Origin: Pseudomonas sp. FEN
GTDB lineage: Bacteria; Pseudomonadota; Gammaproteobacteria; Pseudomonadales; Pseudomonadaceae
Length of the DNA: 64,000 nucleotides
Direction of reading: 5' to 3'
NCBI RefSeq assembly: GCF_904067045.1
Contig: NZ_CAJFDC010000007.1
Location: 310,001 to 374,000 of the forward strand
Positions 13,544-23,148 of this stretch are shown here, piece after piece. The notes beneath the pieces are model-generated. The model was not told the DNA's origin and did not search any database. It saw only the letters and a list, made by a program, of their open reading frames with translations. Within the stretch, counting starts at the first letter, position 1; each line of letters opens with the position of its first letter. The translations under genes were made by a program, and so were the position numbers.

Positions 13544-13801
13544 ATGACTTATTTGATCGACGCCTGGCTGGACCGCCCACACCCTTACCTGCGCATCCTG
13601 CATCGGGAAACCGGGGAAGTCTGTGCGGTACTGGAAGAAGAAGCCTTGAACGAATTGCAGGACCTGGGCGATCTGGACGTCAGTGGCTTGAGTTCCAGCG
13701 AACCCTTGGTACTCAAGGAGCTGGTACGCAACCTGTTTCTGTTCTGCTATGCCCGGGCGTTGCGCCCGACGGAAGACCTGAACAGCAAGCTGCGGGTGTG
13801 A
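13544..13801 (+). CDS. Small protein, putatively iron-regulated (PA4570-like)
   Basis: This 85-residue soluble protein of unknown function has no signal peptide, cysteine pair or known motif. It is acidic and leucine-rich (EEEALNELQDLGDLDVSGL). An AGGAGA ribosome binding site lies 8 nt upstream. By position after ispB and by size it corresponds to P. aeruginosa PA4570, recalled as induced by iron starvation. The Fur box immediately upstream agrees with that. Iron control is inferred, and the function is unknown. Confidence 0.8.
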   Translation: MTYLIDAWLDRPHPYLRILHRETGEVCAVLEEEALNELQDLGDLDVSGLSSSEPLVLKELVRNLFLFCYARALRPTEDLNSKLRV

Positions 13802-13880
13802 CGGGAATAGCTGTCTCAATGTCCCCCGGAGAGGACGGGCCGCAGACCTGTGGAATACCACTCCAGACAGCATCGGGACC

Positions 13881-13959
13881 TTGTGGGAGCGGAGCTTGCC
13901 CGCGAAGAGGCCAGTGGACCGCTACAAAGCTTCGCGGGCAAGCACCGCTCCCACACAAG
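13881..13959. repeat. REP pair (BIME) before the FklB gene
   Basis: TTGTGGGAGCGGAGCTTGCCCGCG is inverted against CGCGGGCAAGCACCGCTCCCACA. It lies between two converging genes and may act as a bidirectional terminator. Confidence 0.8.
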
Positions 13960-13987
13960 CACCGCCCCAACACAGAGGCAGTTCGTA

Positions 13988-14605
13988 TTACAGAACGTCG
14001 AGCAGCTCGACGTCGAACACCAGTACGCTGTGCGGCGGAATGCCACCCACGCCTTGGGCACCGTAGGCCAGTTCGCTCGGCACATACAGGCGCCATTTGC
14101 TACCGGCATTCATCAGTTGCAGTGCCTCGGTCCAGCCGGCGATCACGCCGCCGACCGGGAACTCAGCTGGCTGGCCACGCTCATAGGAGCTGTCGAACAC
14201 AGTGCCGTCGATCAGGGTGCCATGGTAGTGGGTCCGCACGCTGTCCTCACGGGATGGCTTGGCGCCCTCGCCCTGGGTCAGCACTTCGAACTGCAGGCCG
14301 GAAGCCAGGGTGGTGATGCCTTCGCGCTTGGCGTTTTCCGCGAGGAACGCCAGGCCGGCACCCGCCGCGGCTTCAGCCTTGGCGGCGGCTTCGGCCTGCA
14401 TGATTTCACGGATCACCTTGAAGCTCGCGGACAGCTCTTCCTGACCCACGCGGCTTGGCTGGCCATGGAAGGCGTCGGTCAGGCCGGCCAGGATCGCGTC
14501 GAGATTCACACCCGGTGGCGGGTTGTCACGCAGTTGGTCGCCCAACTGACGGCCAATACCGTAGCTGACGCGGGTTTCATCGGTGGACAGATTGACTTCG
14601 GACAT
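13988..14605 (-). CDS. fklB: FKBP-type peptidyl-prolyl cis-trans isomerase (FklB type)
   Basis: This 205-residue prolyl isomerase has an N-terminal dimerisation domain of helices (residues 1-95: YGIGRQLGDQL, AILAGLTDAF) and a C-terminal FKBP catalytic domain. The catalytic domain shows VRTHYHGTLIDGTVFDSSY, GGVIAGWTEALQLM and YVPSELAYG. There is no signal peptide with the chosen start MSEVNLSTD, so it is an FklB/FKBP22-like cytoplasmic form rather than Mip. The open frame upstream of this ATG is not conserved. It is probably transcribed after the YqhA gene. Confidence 0.9.
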   Translation of the reverse strand: MSEVNLSTDETRVSYGIGRQLGDQLRDNPPPGVNLDAILAGLTDAFHGQPSRVGQEELSASFKVIREIMQAEAAAKAEAAAGAGLAFLAENAKREGITTLASGLQFEVLTQGEGAKPSREDSVRTHYHGTLIDGTVFDSSYERGQPAEFPVGGVIAGWTEALQLMNAGSKWRLYVPSELAYGAQGVGGIPPHSVLVFDVELLDVL

Positions 14606-14716
14606 CACATTGCTCCGCTGTGGGCTGCTACGGGAAATACCTGCTGAACAAGGCATTGCCCGCGCGCACCCGGAACCAAAAAGGGCGAGCAGACTAGCAC
14701 ACAAGCGCACAAGGGG

Positions 14717-15205
14717 TCAGTGCTTGGTCAGCTTGTCCAGGTAGCCCATCGCAAAGGCCGACACGACAAACGTCATGTGGATGATCACATACCATTGCAG
14801 GTGCACCGGATCGACATTCTTGGCATCCATGAACACCCGCAACAGGTGAATCGAGGAGATCGCCACGATCGACGCCGCCACCTTCATCTTCAAGGAGGTG
14901 GAATCCATCGTGCCCAGCCAACTGAGCTTTTCCTTGCTCTCATCGATATCCAGCTGGGAGACGAAGTTCTCGTAGCCGGAAATCATCACCATCACCAGCA
15001 AGCCGCCCACCAGCGCCATGTCGATCAACGACAGCAGCACCAGGATCAGGTCGGCCTCGGCCATGGCGAAGACGTTGGGAATCACATGAAACACTTCCTG
15101 GAAGAATTTCAGCGCCAGGGCCAGCAGGCCCAGGGACAGCCCGACGTAGATCGGTGCCAGCAGCCAGCGCGAGGCATACATCGTATTTTCGATAAAACGT
15201 TCCAT
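14717..15205 (-). CDS. yqhA: UPF0114/YqhA family inner-membrane protein
   Basis: This 162-residue membrane protein has four hydrophobic segments ([38 protein letters not shown], an internal [14 protein letters not shown] and a C-terminal [17 protein letters not shown]). It belongs to the UPF0114 family, whose function is unknown. The start [14 protein letters not shown] matches the conserved family N-terminus; an ATG three codons upstream is an alternative. It is divergent from the large lipoprotein gene at 15375. Confidence 0.88.
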   Translation of the reverse strand: MERFIENTMYASRWLLAPIYVGLSLGLLALALKFFQEVFHVIPNVFAMAEADLILVLLSLIDMALVGGLLVMVMISGYENFVSQLDIDESKEKLSWLGTMDSTSLKMKVAASIVAISSIHLLRVFMDAKNVDPVHLQWYVIIHMTFVVSAFAMGYLDKLTKH

Positions 15206-15374
15206 GAATCTCATACCATCTGAAAATGGCCGCGAGTATACCAGCGCCAAAAACCCAAGGGAAAAGCCCTCGGCAAGCCGTTGTTCAGCATCGGGACCGC
15301 TGCGCCAGGGCGATTTTCTGCTAGTGTCGGCATCAACGACATCGCGTGTGCACTGTGTACAGGAAAACTGAACA

Positions 15375-17201
15375 ATGGATTTGCGACTTCCCCTGGGTTG
15401 CCTCGGGCTATCGGTGGCTCTGCTGGTGAGCGGCTGTTCCCCCAAAGACAAGCAACAACACGCCAGCCTCGAGGAAAAGAGCGCGCAGTTCGAAAAGACC
15501 CTCGACACCCTCCAGGATCCCAAGCTCAAGGATGCCGTGGCCGACCTCGGCGGCTCCCTGCTGTTGCTCGAACGGGCCCGCCAGCGCCTGCGGGACAAAC
15601 CCATCGAAACCGAATACAGCGACGACGCCCTGGCGCTGCTCAAGCACTACCCCAACCCGCAGGCGCTGGCCGACACCTATATCAACGGCCTCTTCGTGCT
15701 GCGCAAGAGTTCCAGTTCCGACTACCTGACCGACCTGCAACCGATCTTTCCGTTCAGCTTCAACTACCCCACCGAGTTCCCGTTCCCCCATGCCCTGGAA
15801 TGGCAATCGGTGACCCTGAGCAACAAACAGGTGATCCCCTTCCAGCCGGAATGGTCGGAGACCGATCCTGGTATCCAGTTGAGCCCCTCCAGCGCCAACA
15901 TGACCAATCCCGACGACCTGACGATCACCTACCCGTACATCGAAGGCATGGAAGTCGACCCGAAAAAACAGCCGCAACCCCTGACCCTGCACGGCAAGGT
16001 CGAAGTGATCGCGCCACGCAAGGTGGTGACCTTCAACCTGACCCGCCAGGATATCGGCAAGCTGCAGAGCAACGACAACATCAGCCTGACCCTGCTGTCG
16101 CTGGATAAGAACAACGCCGAAATCGAACTGAACAACAACGCCGTGCAAGCGCCCCAGGTCGGTGATACACCGCTCAACCCGCTGATCGTCCAGGCAATGG
16201 ACAGCAGCGGGCAATTTCTCTCGCGGGCCGGTGCGATCAACGAAAATGCCGCGCAACTCGCCTTCTACCAGCAGCAACTGGACGAAATGCTCAAACAGAA
16301 GAGTTGGAGCGACGCCTTCGGAAAAAAACTCGACGATGAGCAAAAAGCCTTCGAGGCGAAGCAGACCAGCCATTACACCCGTGTCTATTTCAACGGCATG
16401 ATCGATAAACTGGAAATCAGCGTGATGGACTTTTCCGCGGCCACGGTCAACCGCAGGGAGCTGGATCTGCCGATACGCCAGTTCGACAACACCACCAGCA
16501 AGGACGTCCAACCACTGCCCATGCCGGTAGTGGTCTACGACGACCAGGCGGCGAGCTATCTCAAGGACGCCAACCTCGATGCCGAGAAGCTGAAGAAGAG
16601 CGTGGTCATCAGCCAGTCGGTGGACGATGCCAGCGCGGCGCACATCGAGTTCGACCACCCCAAGACCTTCAACGACGAGCTGCTCGGCGCTCCCAGCGCC
16701 CCCGGTGACAGCCCGGTGACCTTCTTCACCGAAGACCAGCAGGGCAAGCGCGGCGAGCCCCTGGAACTGCCCACCGAGGCCTTCGAGGTCAACCCGTTGG
16801 AAGGCAGTATCACCTACGACCTGAACCTGTTCCCGGAAACGCCGGCCTATGCCGTCGGCTCGATGCCATTGTTCCTGGCCAGCATCCAGAAAAACACCCT
16901 CGATACCCACCAACTGCCCGTGGGCCTGGAGCTCAAGGGCAACGCGCTGGTCATTGACCAGAAGCGCTTCCCTTCAGAAGCCTGGCGCTTCTATGCCAAG
17001 GACGACAGCGGCAACTATCTCAAGGAAATCCTCGCCACCAGCCATAGCGACAAAGCCGACTCGCCGCCGATCTACGACGTGCATTACTTCTACGGGCGGC
17101 CGACCCAACTGGAAAGCTACCAGCGCACGGCGTTGAACACCGTCGAGTACGGTTTCGAGGTCAAGCTCGACAAGGCCCAGGTCTCAGGTCCCGCCGAGTG
17201 A
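15375..17201 (+). CDS. Large lipoprotein of unknown function
   Basis: This 608-residue protein starts [21 protein letters not shown], a signal peptide ending in a VSGC lipobox (Cys21). It should be lipid-anchored, probably to the outer membrane, since the residue after Cys is Ser. The mature chain begins with a charged helical stretch (residues 25-65) and continues as a mostly beta-rich, Asp- and Lys-rich region without a motif I recognise. By position it matches the conserved hypothetical next to yqhA in other Pseudomonas (PA4574/PA4575 area). It converges with the next gene. Confidence 0.8.
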   Translation: MDLRLPLGCLGLSVALLVSGCSPKDKQQHASLEEKSAQFEKTLDTLQDPKLKDAVADLGGSLLLLERARQRLRDKPIETEYSDDALALLKHYPNPQALADTYINGLFVLRKSSSSDYLTDLQPIFPFSFNYPTEFPFPHALEWQSVTLSNKQVIPFQPEWSETDPGIQLSPSSANMTNPDDLTITYPYIEGMEVDPKKQPQPLTLHGKVEVIAPRKVVTFNLTRQDIGKLQSNDNISLTLLSLDKNNAEIELNNNAVQAPQVGDTPLNPLIVQAMDSSGQFLSRAGAINENAAQLAFYQQQLDEMLKQKSWSDAFGKKLDDEQKAFEAKQTSHYTRVYFNGMIDKLEISVMDFSAATVNRRELDLPIRQFDNTTSKDVQPLPMPVVVYDDQAASYLKDANLDAEKLKKSVVISQSVDDASAAHIEFDHPKTFNDELLGAPSAPGDSPVTFFTEDQQGKRGEPLELPTEAFEVNPLEGSITYDLNLFPETPAYAVGSMPLFLASIQKNTLDTHQLPVGLELKGNALVIDQKRFPSEAWRFYAKDDSGNYLKEILATSHSDKADSPPIYDVHYFYGRPTQLESYQRTALNTVEYGFEVKLDKAQVSGPAE

Positions 17202-17219
17202 CCCTCCCGAGGTCGAAGC

Positions 17220-17540
17220 CTAGTGTTCCAGGCCGCGACCTTGCGAACCGTTGATTTCCCGTAGCTGGGCCTGCAGATGCAGGCACCAGATCTGCGGGTC
17301 CTCGGCCAACTGATAGCCATGCAACGTCAGGCTCTGGACAATCGACTCAAGGATGGACTCAGCCACGACCGGACCATGAAACGGGCCTTGGGCCTTGATG
17401 GCAGAGGGTTGTTCACCGGCCATTCCGGCGGCGAACAACAAGGTCCACATTCCGTTATCGCCGGCGAGCGGACGAATACTGCATTCGATACGGGTGACGA
17501 GACCCAGGCATTGGCGGGTGAGGCAAAGGTTGCGCGGCAT
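17220..17540 (-). CDS. Conserved hypothetical protein (106 aa)
   Basis: This is a small soluble protein with no recognised domain. It contains GMWTLLFAAGMAGEQPSAIKAQGPF and a helical C-terminus with SLTLHGYQLAEDPQIWCLHL, which reads like folded protein rather than a shadow. It is alone on the minus strand, 18 nt from the end of the converging lipoprotein gene. I do not recognise its function; synonymous-site conservation would test whether it is real. Confidence 0.6.
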   Translation of the reverse strand: MPRNLCLTRQCLGLVTRIECSIRPLAGDNGMWTLLFAAGMAGEQPSAIKAQGPFHGPVVAESILESIVQSLTLHGYQLAEDPQIWCLHLQAQLREINGSQGRGLEH

Positions 17541-17915
17541 GGCGGCGACCCTCGGTAGATCCTGTCTTCAGCCTCCGGGTGGAGGTTGCATCGGTCCAGT
17601 GACTGCAGTGGGTGTCCTTGCCCAGAGAATAGAATAAATCCAGAGACAGCAAGCATTTGCAGGACCAACGGGCGTCAGGCCGGCGTGCGCCAAAGCCTTG
17701 ACTCCCGGCAGTTGCGCCTTGCCTGACTCCCGCTAACACACGGAACCTGTAGGAGCAGCCGGTCGACGCTCGATTGCCAGCGAAGCTTTTGGCGGCCTCG
17801 AATCCCCCATCGAGGCGCTGCGACGATCCGACAAGCCCTGCTCCTACAGGGAGCGTATCCGGCCTTCAGCAGCGGGACAAACCCAGCGTCTACAAAACGC
17901 TATGCCGCCCCTGGA
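17541..17915. other. Intergenic stretch with one REP pair
   Basis: No convincing gene is seen over these 375 nt. The only clear structure is the REP pair at 17747-17850. The upstream region of the 106-aa gene lies at its left end. Confidence 0.55.
17747..17850. repeat. REP pair (BIME), divergent subtype
   Basis: CTGTAGGAGCAGCCGGTCGACGC and the opposite arm CCGACAAGCCCTGCTCCTACAG are inverted over 104 nt. The arms are of the GTAGGAGC...GCTCCTAC subtype, less symmetrical inside than other copies. Confidence 0.7.
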
Positions 17916-20354
17916 TCAGGACGGCTTGACCTCCGCCAACGCCTGCTCGGCCGCCTCTTTCTCCGCCTCCTTGAGGTCATCCTCGCTGATCATCTCGGCA
18001 ATCACCCGCAGGCGCTCCACCACCCGCGCATTGACGCTACCCTCCGGGAACTGCCCGTCGGCATCCGGCTCACCGGCCGGCTCGCCCACCAGCAGGCTCA
18101 GCGCCTCATCGGCCTGGCGCACCGCATACACATGGAACTGCCCGGCACGCACCGCCTGCAACACCCGTTCATCGAGCATCAGGGTCGCGACGTTCGCCTG
18201 GGGAATGATCGCCCCCTGCTCACCGGTCAGGCCACGAGCCTCACAGAGTCGGAAGAAGCCCTCGATCTTCTCGTTGACCCCGCCGACCGCCTGCACCTCG
18301 CCGAACTGGTTGATCGAACCGGTAATGGCGAAACACTGTTTGAGCGGGGTTTTCGACAAGGCCGAAATCAGCGTACAGGCCTCGCCGAGGGACGCGCTGT
18401 CGCCGTCGACGTAACCGTAGGACTGCTCCAGGGCGATACTCGCGGAAATCGCCAGTGGGAACTCCTGGGCATAGCGGCTGCCCAGGTAACCGGTGAGGAT
18501 CATCACGCCCTTGGAGTGGATCGGCTGCCCGAGGTTGACCTCGCGCTCGATATCGACGATCCCGCTGCCGCCCGGATACACCGTGGCGGAAATCCGCGCC
18601 GGCACGCCGAAGGCCGAATCGCCGACCTCCAACACCGTCAGCCCGTTGCACTTGCCGACAGCCGCGCCCGCGGTGTCGATCAGGATGATCCCCGCCAGCA
18701 TGTCGTCGAGAATCCGCGCCGAGACCCGTCCGGTGCGGGTGGCCTTGGCCTTGAGCGCCCGTTCGATGTGCCCGGCATCGGTCATTTCATCGTTGGCCAG
18801 GTGACGGATGAAATCCGCCTCGCTGACCAACTGGAACAGATCGCCGATCCGCGCCGACAAACGCCCCTGGTGCTCGGCCAGGCGCGCGCTGTAGGTCGCC
18901 AGGCGCGCCACCGCGTCGGCGGTCAGCGGCGCCATGCCCTCTTCCGAGGTACGGGTCTTGAGCAACTGGGCGAACTGCTCCAGGCTCTCGTCGACCATGG
19001 GAATGTCCTCGTCGAAGTCCACCAGCACGCGGAACATCTCCTGGAAGTCCGGATCCAGGTCCTGCAGCGTGTAGTACAACTGGCGGGCACCGATGATCAC
19101 GACCTTGACCTGCAACGGAATCATTTGCGGCGTCAGGGTCACGGTGGCCAGGCGCCCCAGCTCACCGAGCGGCGACTCCATCTTCAGCTTGCGCGATTGC
19201 AGGGCGCGCTTGAGCGCATCCCAGACAAAGGGCTCACTGAGCATTTTCTCGGCTTCGAGAATCAGGAAGCCGCCGTTGGCCCGATGCAAGGCACCGGGAC
19301 GCAACTGCCGATAGGTGGTGTAGAGCGCGCCCTGGTCGGTGCTGTACTCGATGCGGCCAAACAGGTTGTCGTAGGTCGGATGCGGCTCGAACACCACCGG
19401 GGCACCGCCATTGAGCGGCTGGCCGACCACCAGGCTCGGCGCGTACTGCTCTTCCAGCAGCTTGCGGGCCACGGCGTCGGTCTTGCTGTCATCGACCAGT
19501 TGCTCGACCACGGTTTTCAGCAGATAGACCTGCATGGCTTGCAGGTAACCGCAAACAGCCGCGTTCTCCGCATATTTTTCCGACAATGGCGCCAGCAAGG
19601 GTTGCAGGGCCAGGGTGATGGTTTCTTCATTCAACTGGCGCAGTTGATTGCTCGATTCGCGCTTCCATTGCGGCAGGCTGGCGAGCTCCTCGTTGAGGCG
19701 CTCCTCCAGGTCGGCGATATCGGTATGGAAACGTTCACGCTCGGCTTCCGGCAACTGGGCGAACTCCGCCTCGTCCAGGGCCTTGCCGTCGCTCATGGGG
19801 GTAAAGGCGATATTGGTGCTGTCGCGATACAGCGCGACTTCCTTCTCCAGCGCCAGGCGCTCGATCACATCCAGGGCGCGGTCATAGCGCTGATTGAAGG
19901 CGCGGTCGATGGCGCTTTTCTTCTGCTGGTAGGAAGGGTGCTCGAACACCGCCGGAAAAGTCGCCAACAGATTGTCGATCAAGCCGTTGATATCGGCGAT
20001 GAACGCCCCCGCTTCGCCCGCCGGCAGTTCCAGCGCCCGCGGCTCGCGAGGCTCGTCGAAATTATTGACATAGACCCAGTCAGACGGAGTCTGTAGGCGC
20101 TTTCCTTCAGCTTTCAGATAGCGTTTGACGAACGAAAAACGCCCGGTACCGGGCTCGCCCATGACAAACACGTTGTAACCGGGGCGCGGCATCGCCACGC
20201 CGAACTGCAACGCTTCAACCGCGCGTTCCTGGCCAAGCACACCGCGAAAAGGCTCCAGATCATTGGTGGTAGAGAAGCTGAACTGTTCAGCGGAAAAAGG
20301 ACGGGTCAGCGCTTCGGGCGCTAGTCGCAAGCTGGCAGCAACAGAATCAGGCAT
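17916..20354 (-). CDS. Lon-like ATP-dependent protease
   Basis: This 812-residue S16-family protease lacks the Lon N-terminal substrate domain. The proteolytic dyad is Ser653 (in VDGDSASLG) and Lys696 (in GGVNEK), 43 residues apart as in E. coli Lon. The ATPase region begins near residue 37. Its Walker A is GEPGTGRFS, with Arg72 in place of the canonical Lys. ANGGFLILEAEKML (Walker B area) and sensor-like segments follow. The long inserted helical region is at residues 130-260. It corresponds to P. aeruginosa PA4576. Substrates are unknown. Confidence 0.88.
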   Translation of the reverse strand: MPDSVAASLRLAPEALTRPFSAEQFSFSTTNDLEPFRGVLGQERAVEALQFGVAMPRPGYNVFVMGEPGTGRFSFVKRYLKAEGKRLQTPSDWVYVNNFDEPREPRALELPAGEAGAFIADINGLIDNLLATFPAVFEHPSYQQKKSAIDRAFNQRYDRALDVIERLALEKEVALYRDSTNIAFTPMSDGKALDEAEFAQLPEAERERFHTDIADLEERLNEELASLPQWKRESSNQLRQLNEETITLALQPLLAPLSEKYAENAAVCGYLQAMQVYLLKTVVEQLVDDSKTDAVARKLLEEQYAPSLVVGQPLNGGAPVVFEPHPTYDNLFGRIEYSTDQGALYTTYRQLRPGALHRANGGFLILEAEKMLSEPFVWDALKRALQSRKLKMESPLGELGRLATVTLTPQMIPLQVKVVIIGARQLYYTLQDLDPDFQEMFRVLVDFDEDIPMVDESLEQFAQLLKTRTSEEGMAPLTADAVARLATYSARLAEHQGRLSARIGDLFQLVSEADFIRHLANDEMTDAGHIERALKAKATRTGRVSARILDDMLAGIILIDTAGAAVGKCNGLTVLEVGDSAFGVPARISATVYPGGSGIVDIEREVNLGQPIHSKGVMILTGYLGSRYAQEFPLAISASIALEQSYGYVDGDSASLGEACTLISALSKTPLKQCFAITGSINQFGEVQAVGGVNEKIEGFFRLCEARGLTGEQGAIIPQANVATLMLDERVLQAVRAGQFHVYAVRQADEALSLLVGEPAGEPDADGQFPEGSVNARVVERLRVIAEMISEDDLKEAEKEAAEQALAEVKPS

Positions 20355-20628
20355 CGGGCTTCCTTACATCAGGCGGGGCAGATGAAAGCATTCTGGCGCT
20401 CGCCATACCTGACTGGCAAGGCGAGCGATGGCTGAATCGCTGCGGTATGGCAAAAGTCCTCGGACAAGGACTACAAACCCTATGCCTCATTCATATGAGG
20501 AAAAAACGATGGAACCCTTGGAACCTGCCTAAACTCCAACGTGCGAGGCTGGATTGATAACCAGCCTACTGGCCCTGAACCAGGCCAGCCCCCCTTGTCA
20601 TTGGCACGCACATAAAGAGAACAAAGCT

Positions 20629-21117
20629 ATGAAACGGATTCTTCTGGGTACTCTCTTCACGGTTGTCTCCCTCAATGCCATGGCCCAGGCGCCAGGCGGG
20701 CCGGATTGCGGCTGGGGTAACATGCTGTTCAAGGGCCAGCGCGGCACTCCCGCCCACATCCTGGCGTCCACCACCAACGGCACCTCCGGCAACGCCACCT
20801 TCGGCATGACCTCCGGTACCAACGGCTGCTCCACTCGTGACTCACTGACCTATGGTGGCCGCTCCTGGATCGCCATGAACGGCATGATGAACGAACTCTC
20901 CGAAGACATGGCCAAAGGCCAGGGCGAAGCCCTGACCACCTACGCCGTGGTCCTTGGCGTGGCCCCGGAAGACCGTGAGCATTTCGCGGCCGTCACCCAC
21001 GAGCACTTCCAGCAGATCTTCAGCAAGGCTGACGTGACCGCCGACGATGTGCATACCAATACCCTCGCGGTCCTCAAGAACGATCCGCGCCTGGCCAAGT
21101 ACGCGACCCAGGCTTGA
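20629..21117 (+). CDS. DUF3015 family periplasmic protein
   Basis: This 162-residue exported protein has a signal peptide (MKRILLGTLFTVVSLNAMAQ, cleavage after AMA-Q likely). The mature protein begins APGGPDCGWGNMLFKGQRG, the DUF3015 hallmark, and has two cysteines that may form a disulfide. Two glycine/serine/threonine-rich stretches (STTNGTSGNATFGMTSGTNG) follow. The function is unknown. The preferred start follows an AAAGAGAACAAAG leader; the upstream in-frame extension is not signal-like. The DUF4105 gene follows after a likely terminator. Confidence 0.85.
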   Translation: MKRILLGTLFTVVSLNAMAQAPGGPDCGWGNMLFKGQRGTPAHILASTTNGTSGNATFGMTSGTNGCSTRDSLTYGGRSWIAMNGMMNELSEDMAKGQGEALTTYAVVLGVAPEDREHFAAVTHEHFQQIFSKADVTADDVHTNTLAVLKNDPRLAKYATQA

Positions 21118-21125
21118 GTCCGACC

Positions 21126-21152
21126 CGCCCGCCCCCTTCGGGGCGGGCTTTG
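21126..21152 (+). terminator. GC-rich hairpin after the DUF3015 gene
   Basis: CCCGCCCC / GGGGCGGG with a CTTC loop is followed by CTTTGTG, starting 8 nt after the stop codon. The short T run suggests a partial terminator, so the DUF4105 gene may still be co-transcribed. Confidence 0.7.
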
Positions 21153-21191
21153 TGTGCGTTGCTTCCTTTCGTCTGACAACAGTTGCCCACC

Positions 21192-23045
21192 ATGCTCAAA
21201 CGCCTTGCCTACCTGGCGCTCTGTGCTTGCGCCCCGCTGTACGCCGCACCGCACCTCGACCCCCAGCGTTTGCAGCAGTTGGCCCATGAGCCTTTGTGGA
21301 TCTCCCTCGGCCATTACGAGCCGGCCAAACTGGGGGGCTGGCGCAGTTATGTCAGTGACAAGAAATATTTCCTCGCCGCCGACGGTGCGCATCACCCGGA
21401 CGCGGAGCTGCAAGCCACGGTCGACGCCCTCTACGCCCCGGCCAGCCGCGGTAACCAGCACGCCCAGTGCGTCTATCCGGCCCGCACGCGCTGGCTCAAG
21501 GCGCAACTGCAACTGACCGACCTGCCCGCCCCCGATTGCGCGGAATTCAAGCAGTGGTTCAAGGATATCGCGCCGCATAGCACGGTAATGATCTTCCCGG
21601 CGGCCTACCTGAACAGCCCATCATCGATGTTCGGCCATACCTTGCTGCGCATCGACCAAGCCGACGTGCAGCGCGACCAGACCGCCCTGCTCAGCTACGC
21701 GATCAACTTCGGTGCCTACATCGAAGGTTCGGACAACAGCATTCTCTATGCCTGGAAAGGCCTGATGGGCGGTTATCCGGGCCTGTTCGCCCTGGTGCCC
21801 TACCAGCAGAAGCTGGCCGAATACCGCAGCCTGGAAAACCGTGACCTGTGGGAATACCGGCTGAACCTGACGCCCGAAGAAACCCAGCGCATGGTCGAGC
21901 ATGTCTGGGAGTTGAAGCAGATCCGGTTCGACTATTTCTTCTTCGATGAAAACTGCTCCTATCGCCTGCTGGAGCTGCTGCAGGTGGCGCGCCCGAGCCT
22001 GCGCCTGACCGAACAGTTCCCACTGACCGCGATTCCCACCGATACCGTCAAGGCGGTGAAAGACGCCGGATTGGTGGAAAGGATCGACTACCGGCCGTCC
22101 CGCGAGCGCGAACTGCTGGAGCGCGCCAAGCCGCTGAGCGCGGAGGAACAGCAATGGGTGCTGAAGGTCAGTGCCAACGACAAACAGCTGCAATCGGTCG
22201 GCTTCAAGCAACTGGCCAAGGATCGCCAGGCGCTGGTCATCGATGCCGCCTATCGGCTGGAGCGCTACCGGGCCAACGGTCAGGAACGTGATCCGGTAAC
22301 TGCCCAACGCAGCTTCGAGTTGCTCCGGGCGATCAACCGCAACCCGCCGCCGGACCTGCGGATAGAGCGTCCGGGCCTACCGGAAAATGGCCATGAATCA
22401 CGTACCTGGCAAGCCGGGATCGGCACCCGCGGCAGCCAGGCGTTCGGCGAATACGGCTTGCGCATGGCCTATCACGACCTCACCGACAACGCCGAGAGTT
22501 TTCCCCTCGGCGCGCAGATAGAAATCCTGCAAATGAAACTGCGCCAGTACGAAGGCAATCACTGGCAGTTGCAGCAACTGGACCTGGCGACCATTCGTTC
22601 GCTGACGCCACGCAATGCGCTGTTGCAACCGTGGTCGTGGCAAGTCACCGGCGGCCTGGAGCGGGTACCGGGGCGGCACGACGACCAGACCCTGGTCAGC
22701 CATGTGAATGGCGGTGCGGGCGGCACCTGGCAACTGGGCGACGATGTGCTCGGATTTGCCCTGGGCACCGTGCGGGTCGAGCACAATGCCGACTTCGCGG
22801 CGGTGGTCTCGCCTGCGGCCGGTTTTGACAGCGGTCTGCTGTGGAAAAACCCGCTGGGCAACCTGAGCCTGGAGGCCAAGGGCGACTACTTCGGCAATGG
22901 CGAAGTACGCCGCAGCCTGAGCCTCAACCAGCAATGGGAGCTGTCGCGCAACCTGGGGCTGCGCCTGAGCGCCCAGCGCGAGTTCAGCAAGCTGGCAACG
23001 CCGGAGAACGAGGTCATGCTGGAAGTGAAGTGGTATCACTATTGA
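21192..23045 (+). CDS. DUF4105 (Lnb N-terminal-type) exported protein
   Basis: This 617-residue protein has a signal peptide (MLKRLAYLALCACAPLYA). The DUF4105 domain spans roughly residues 100-290, with FPAAYLNSPSSMFGHTLLRID and FFFDENCSYRLLELLQ; the paired His and Cys positions suggest an enzyme-like active site. The C-terminal third (from about residue 400) is rich in alternating strands ending in LEVKWYHY. An aromatic C-terminus like this suggests an outer-membrane beta-barrel or surface-associated domain. The ATG at 21192 is preferred over one three codons upstream. Function is unknown. Confidence 0.82.
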   Translation: MLKRLAYLALCACAPLYAAPHLDPQRLQQLAHEPLWISLGHYEPAKLGGWRSYVSDKKYFLAADGAHHPDAELQATVDALYAPASRGNQHAQCVYPARTRWLKAQLQLTDLPAPDCAEFKQWFKDIAPHSTVMIFPAAYLNSPSSMFGHTLLRIDQADVQRDQTALLSYAINFGAYIEGSDNSILYAWKGLMGGYPGLFALVPYQQKLAEYRSLENRDLWEYRLNLTPEETQRMVEHVWELKQIRFDYFFFDENCSYRLLELLQVARPSLRLTEQFPLTAIPTDTVKAVKDAGLVERIDYRPSRERELLERAKPLSAEEQQWVLKVSANDKQLQSVGFKQLAKDRQALVIDAAYRLERYRANGQERDPVTAQRSFELLRAINRNPPPDLRIERPGLPENGHESRTWQAGIGTRGSQAFGEYGLRMAYHDLTDNAESFPLGAQIEILQMKLRQYEGNHWQLQQLDLATIRSLTPRNALLQPWSWQVTGGLERVPGRHDDQTLVSHVNGGAGGTWQLGDDVLGFALGTVRVEHNADFAAVVSPAAGFDSGLLWKNPLGNLSLEAKGDYFGNGEVRRSLSLNQQWELSRNLGLRLSAQREFSKLATPENEVMLEVKWYHY

Positions 23046-23070
23046 ATTGAGCGGCGCCTGACTCAAGGGC

Positions 23071-23099
23071 CTCATCGCCAGCAAGCTGGCGCCTACAGG
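23071..23099. repeat. Solitary REP-like repeat
   Basis: CTCATCGCCAGCAAGCTGGCGCCTACAGG is one arm of the REP family, between converging genes. Confidence 0.6.
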
Positions 23100-23148
23100 G
23101 GCCATGTCCAGGCGGCATGGTGTATTCCACGCGGACTGCCGGCGGACG

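Noticed and set aside
13798..14647. Plus-strand open frames opposite the FklB gene
   Set aside because: They are shadows of a gene with full FKBP motifs on the minus strand and include REP DNA at the start.
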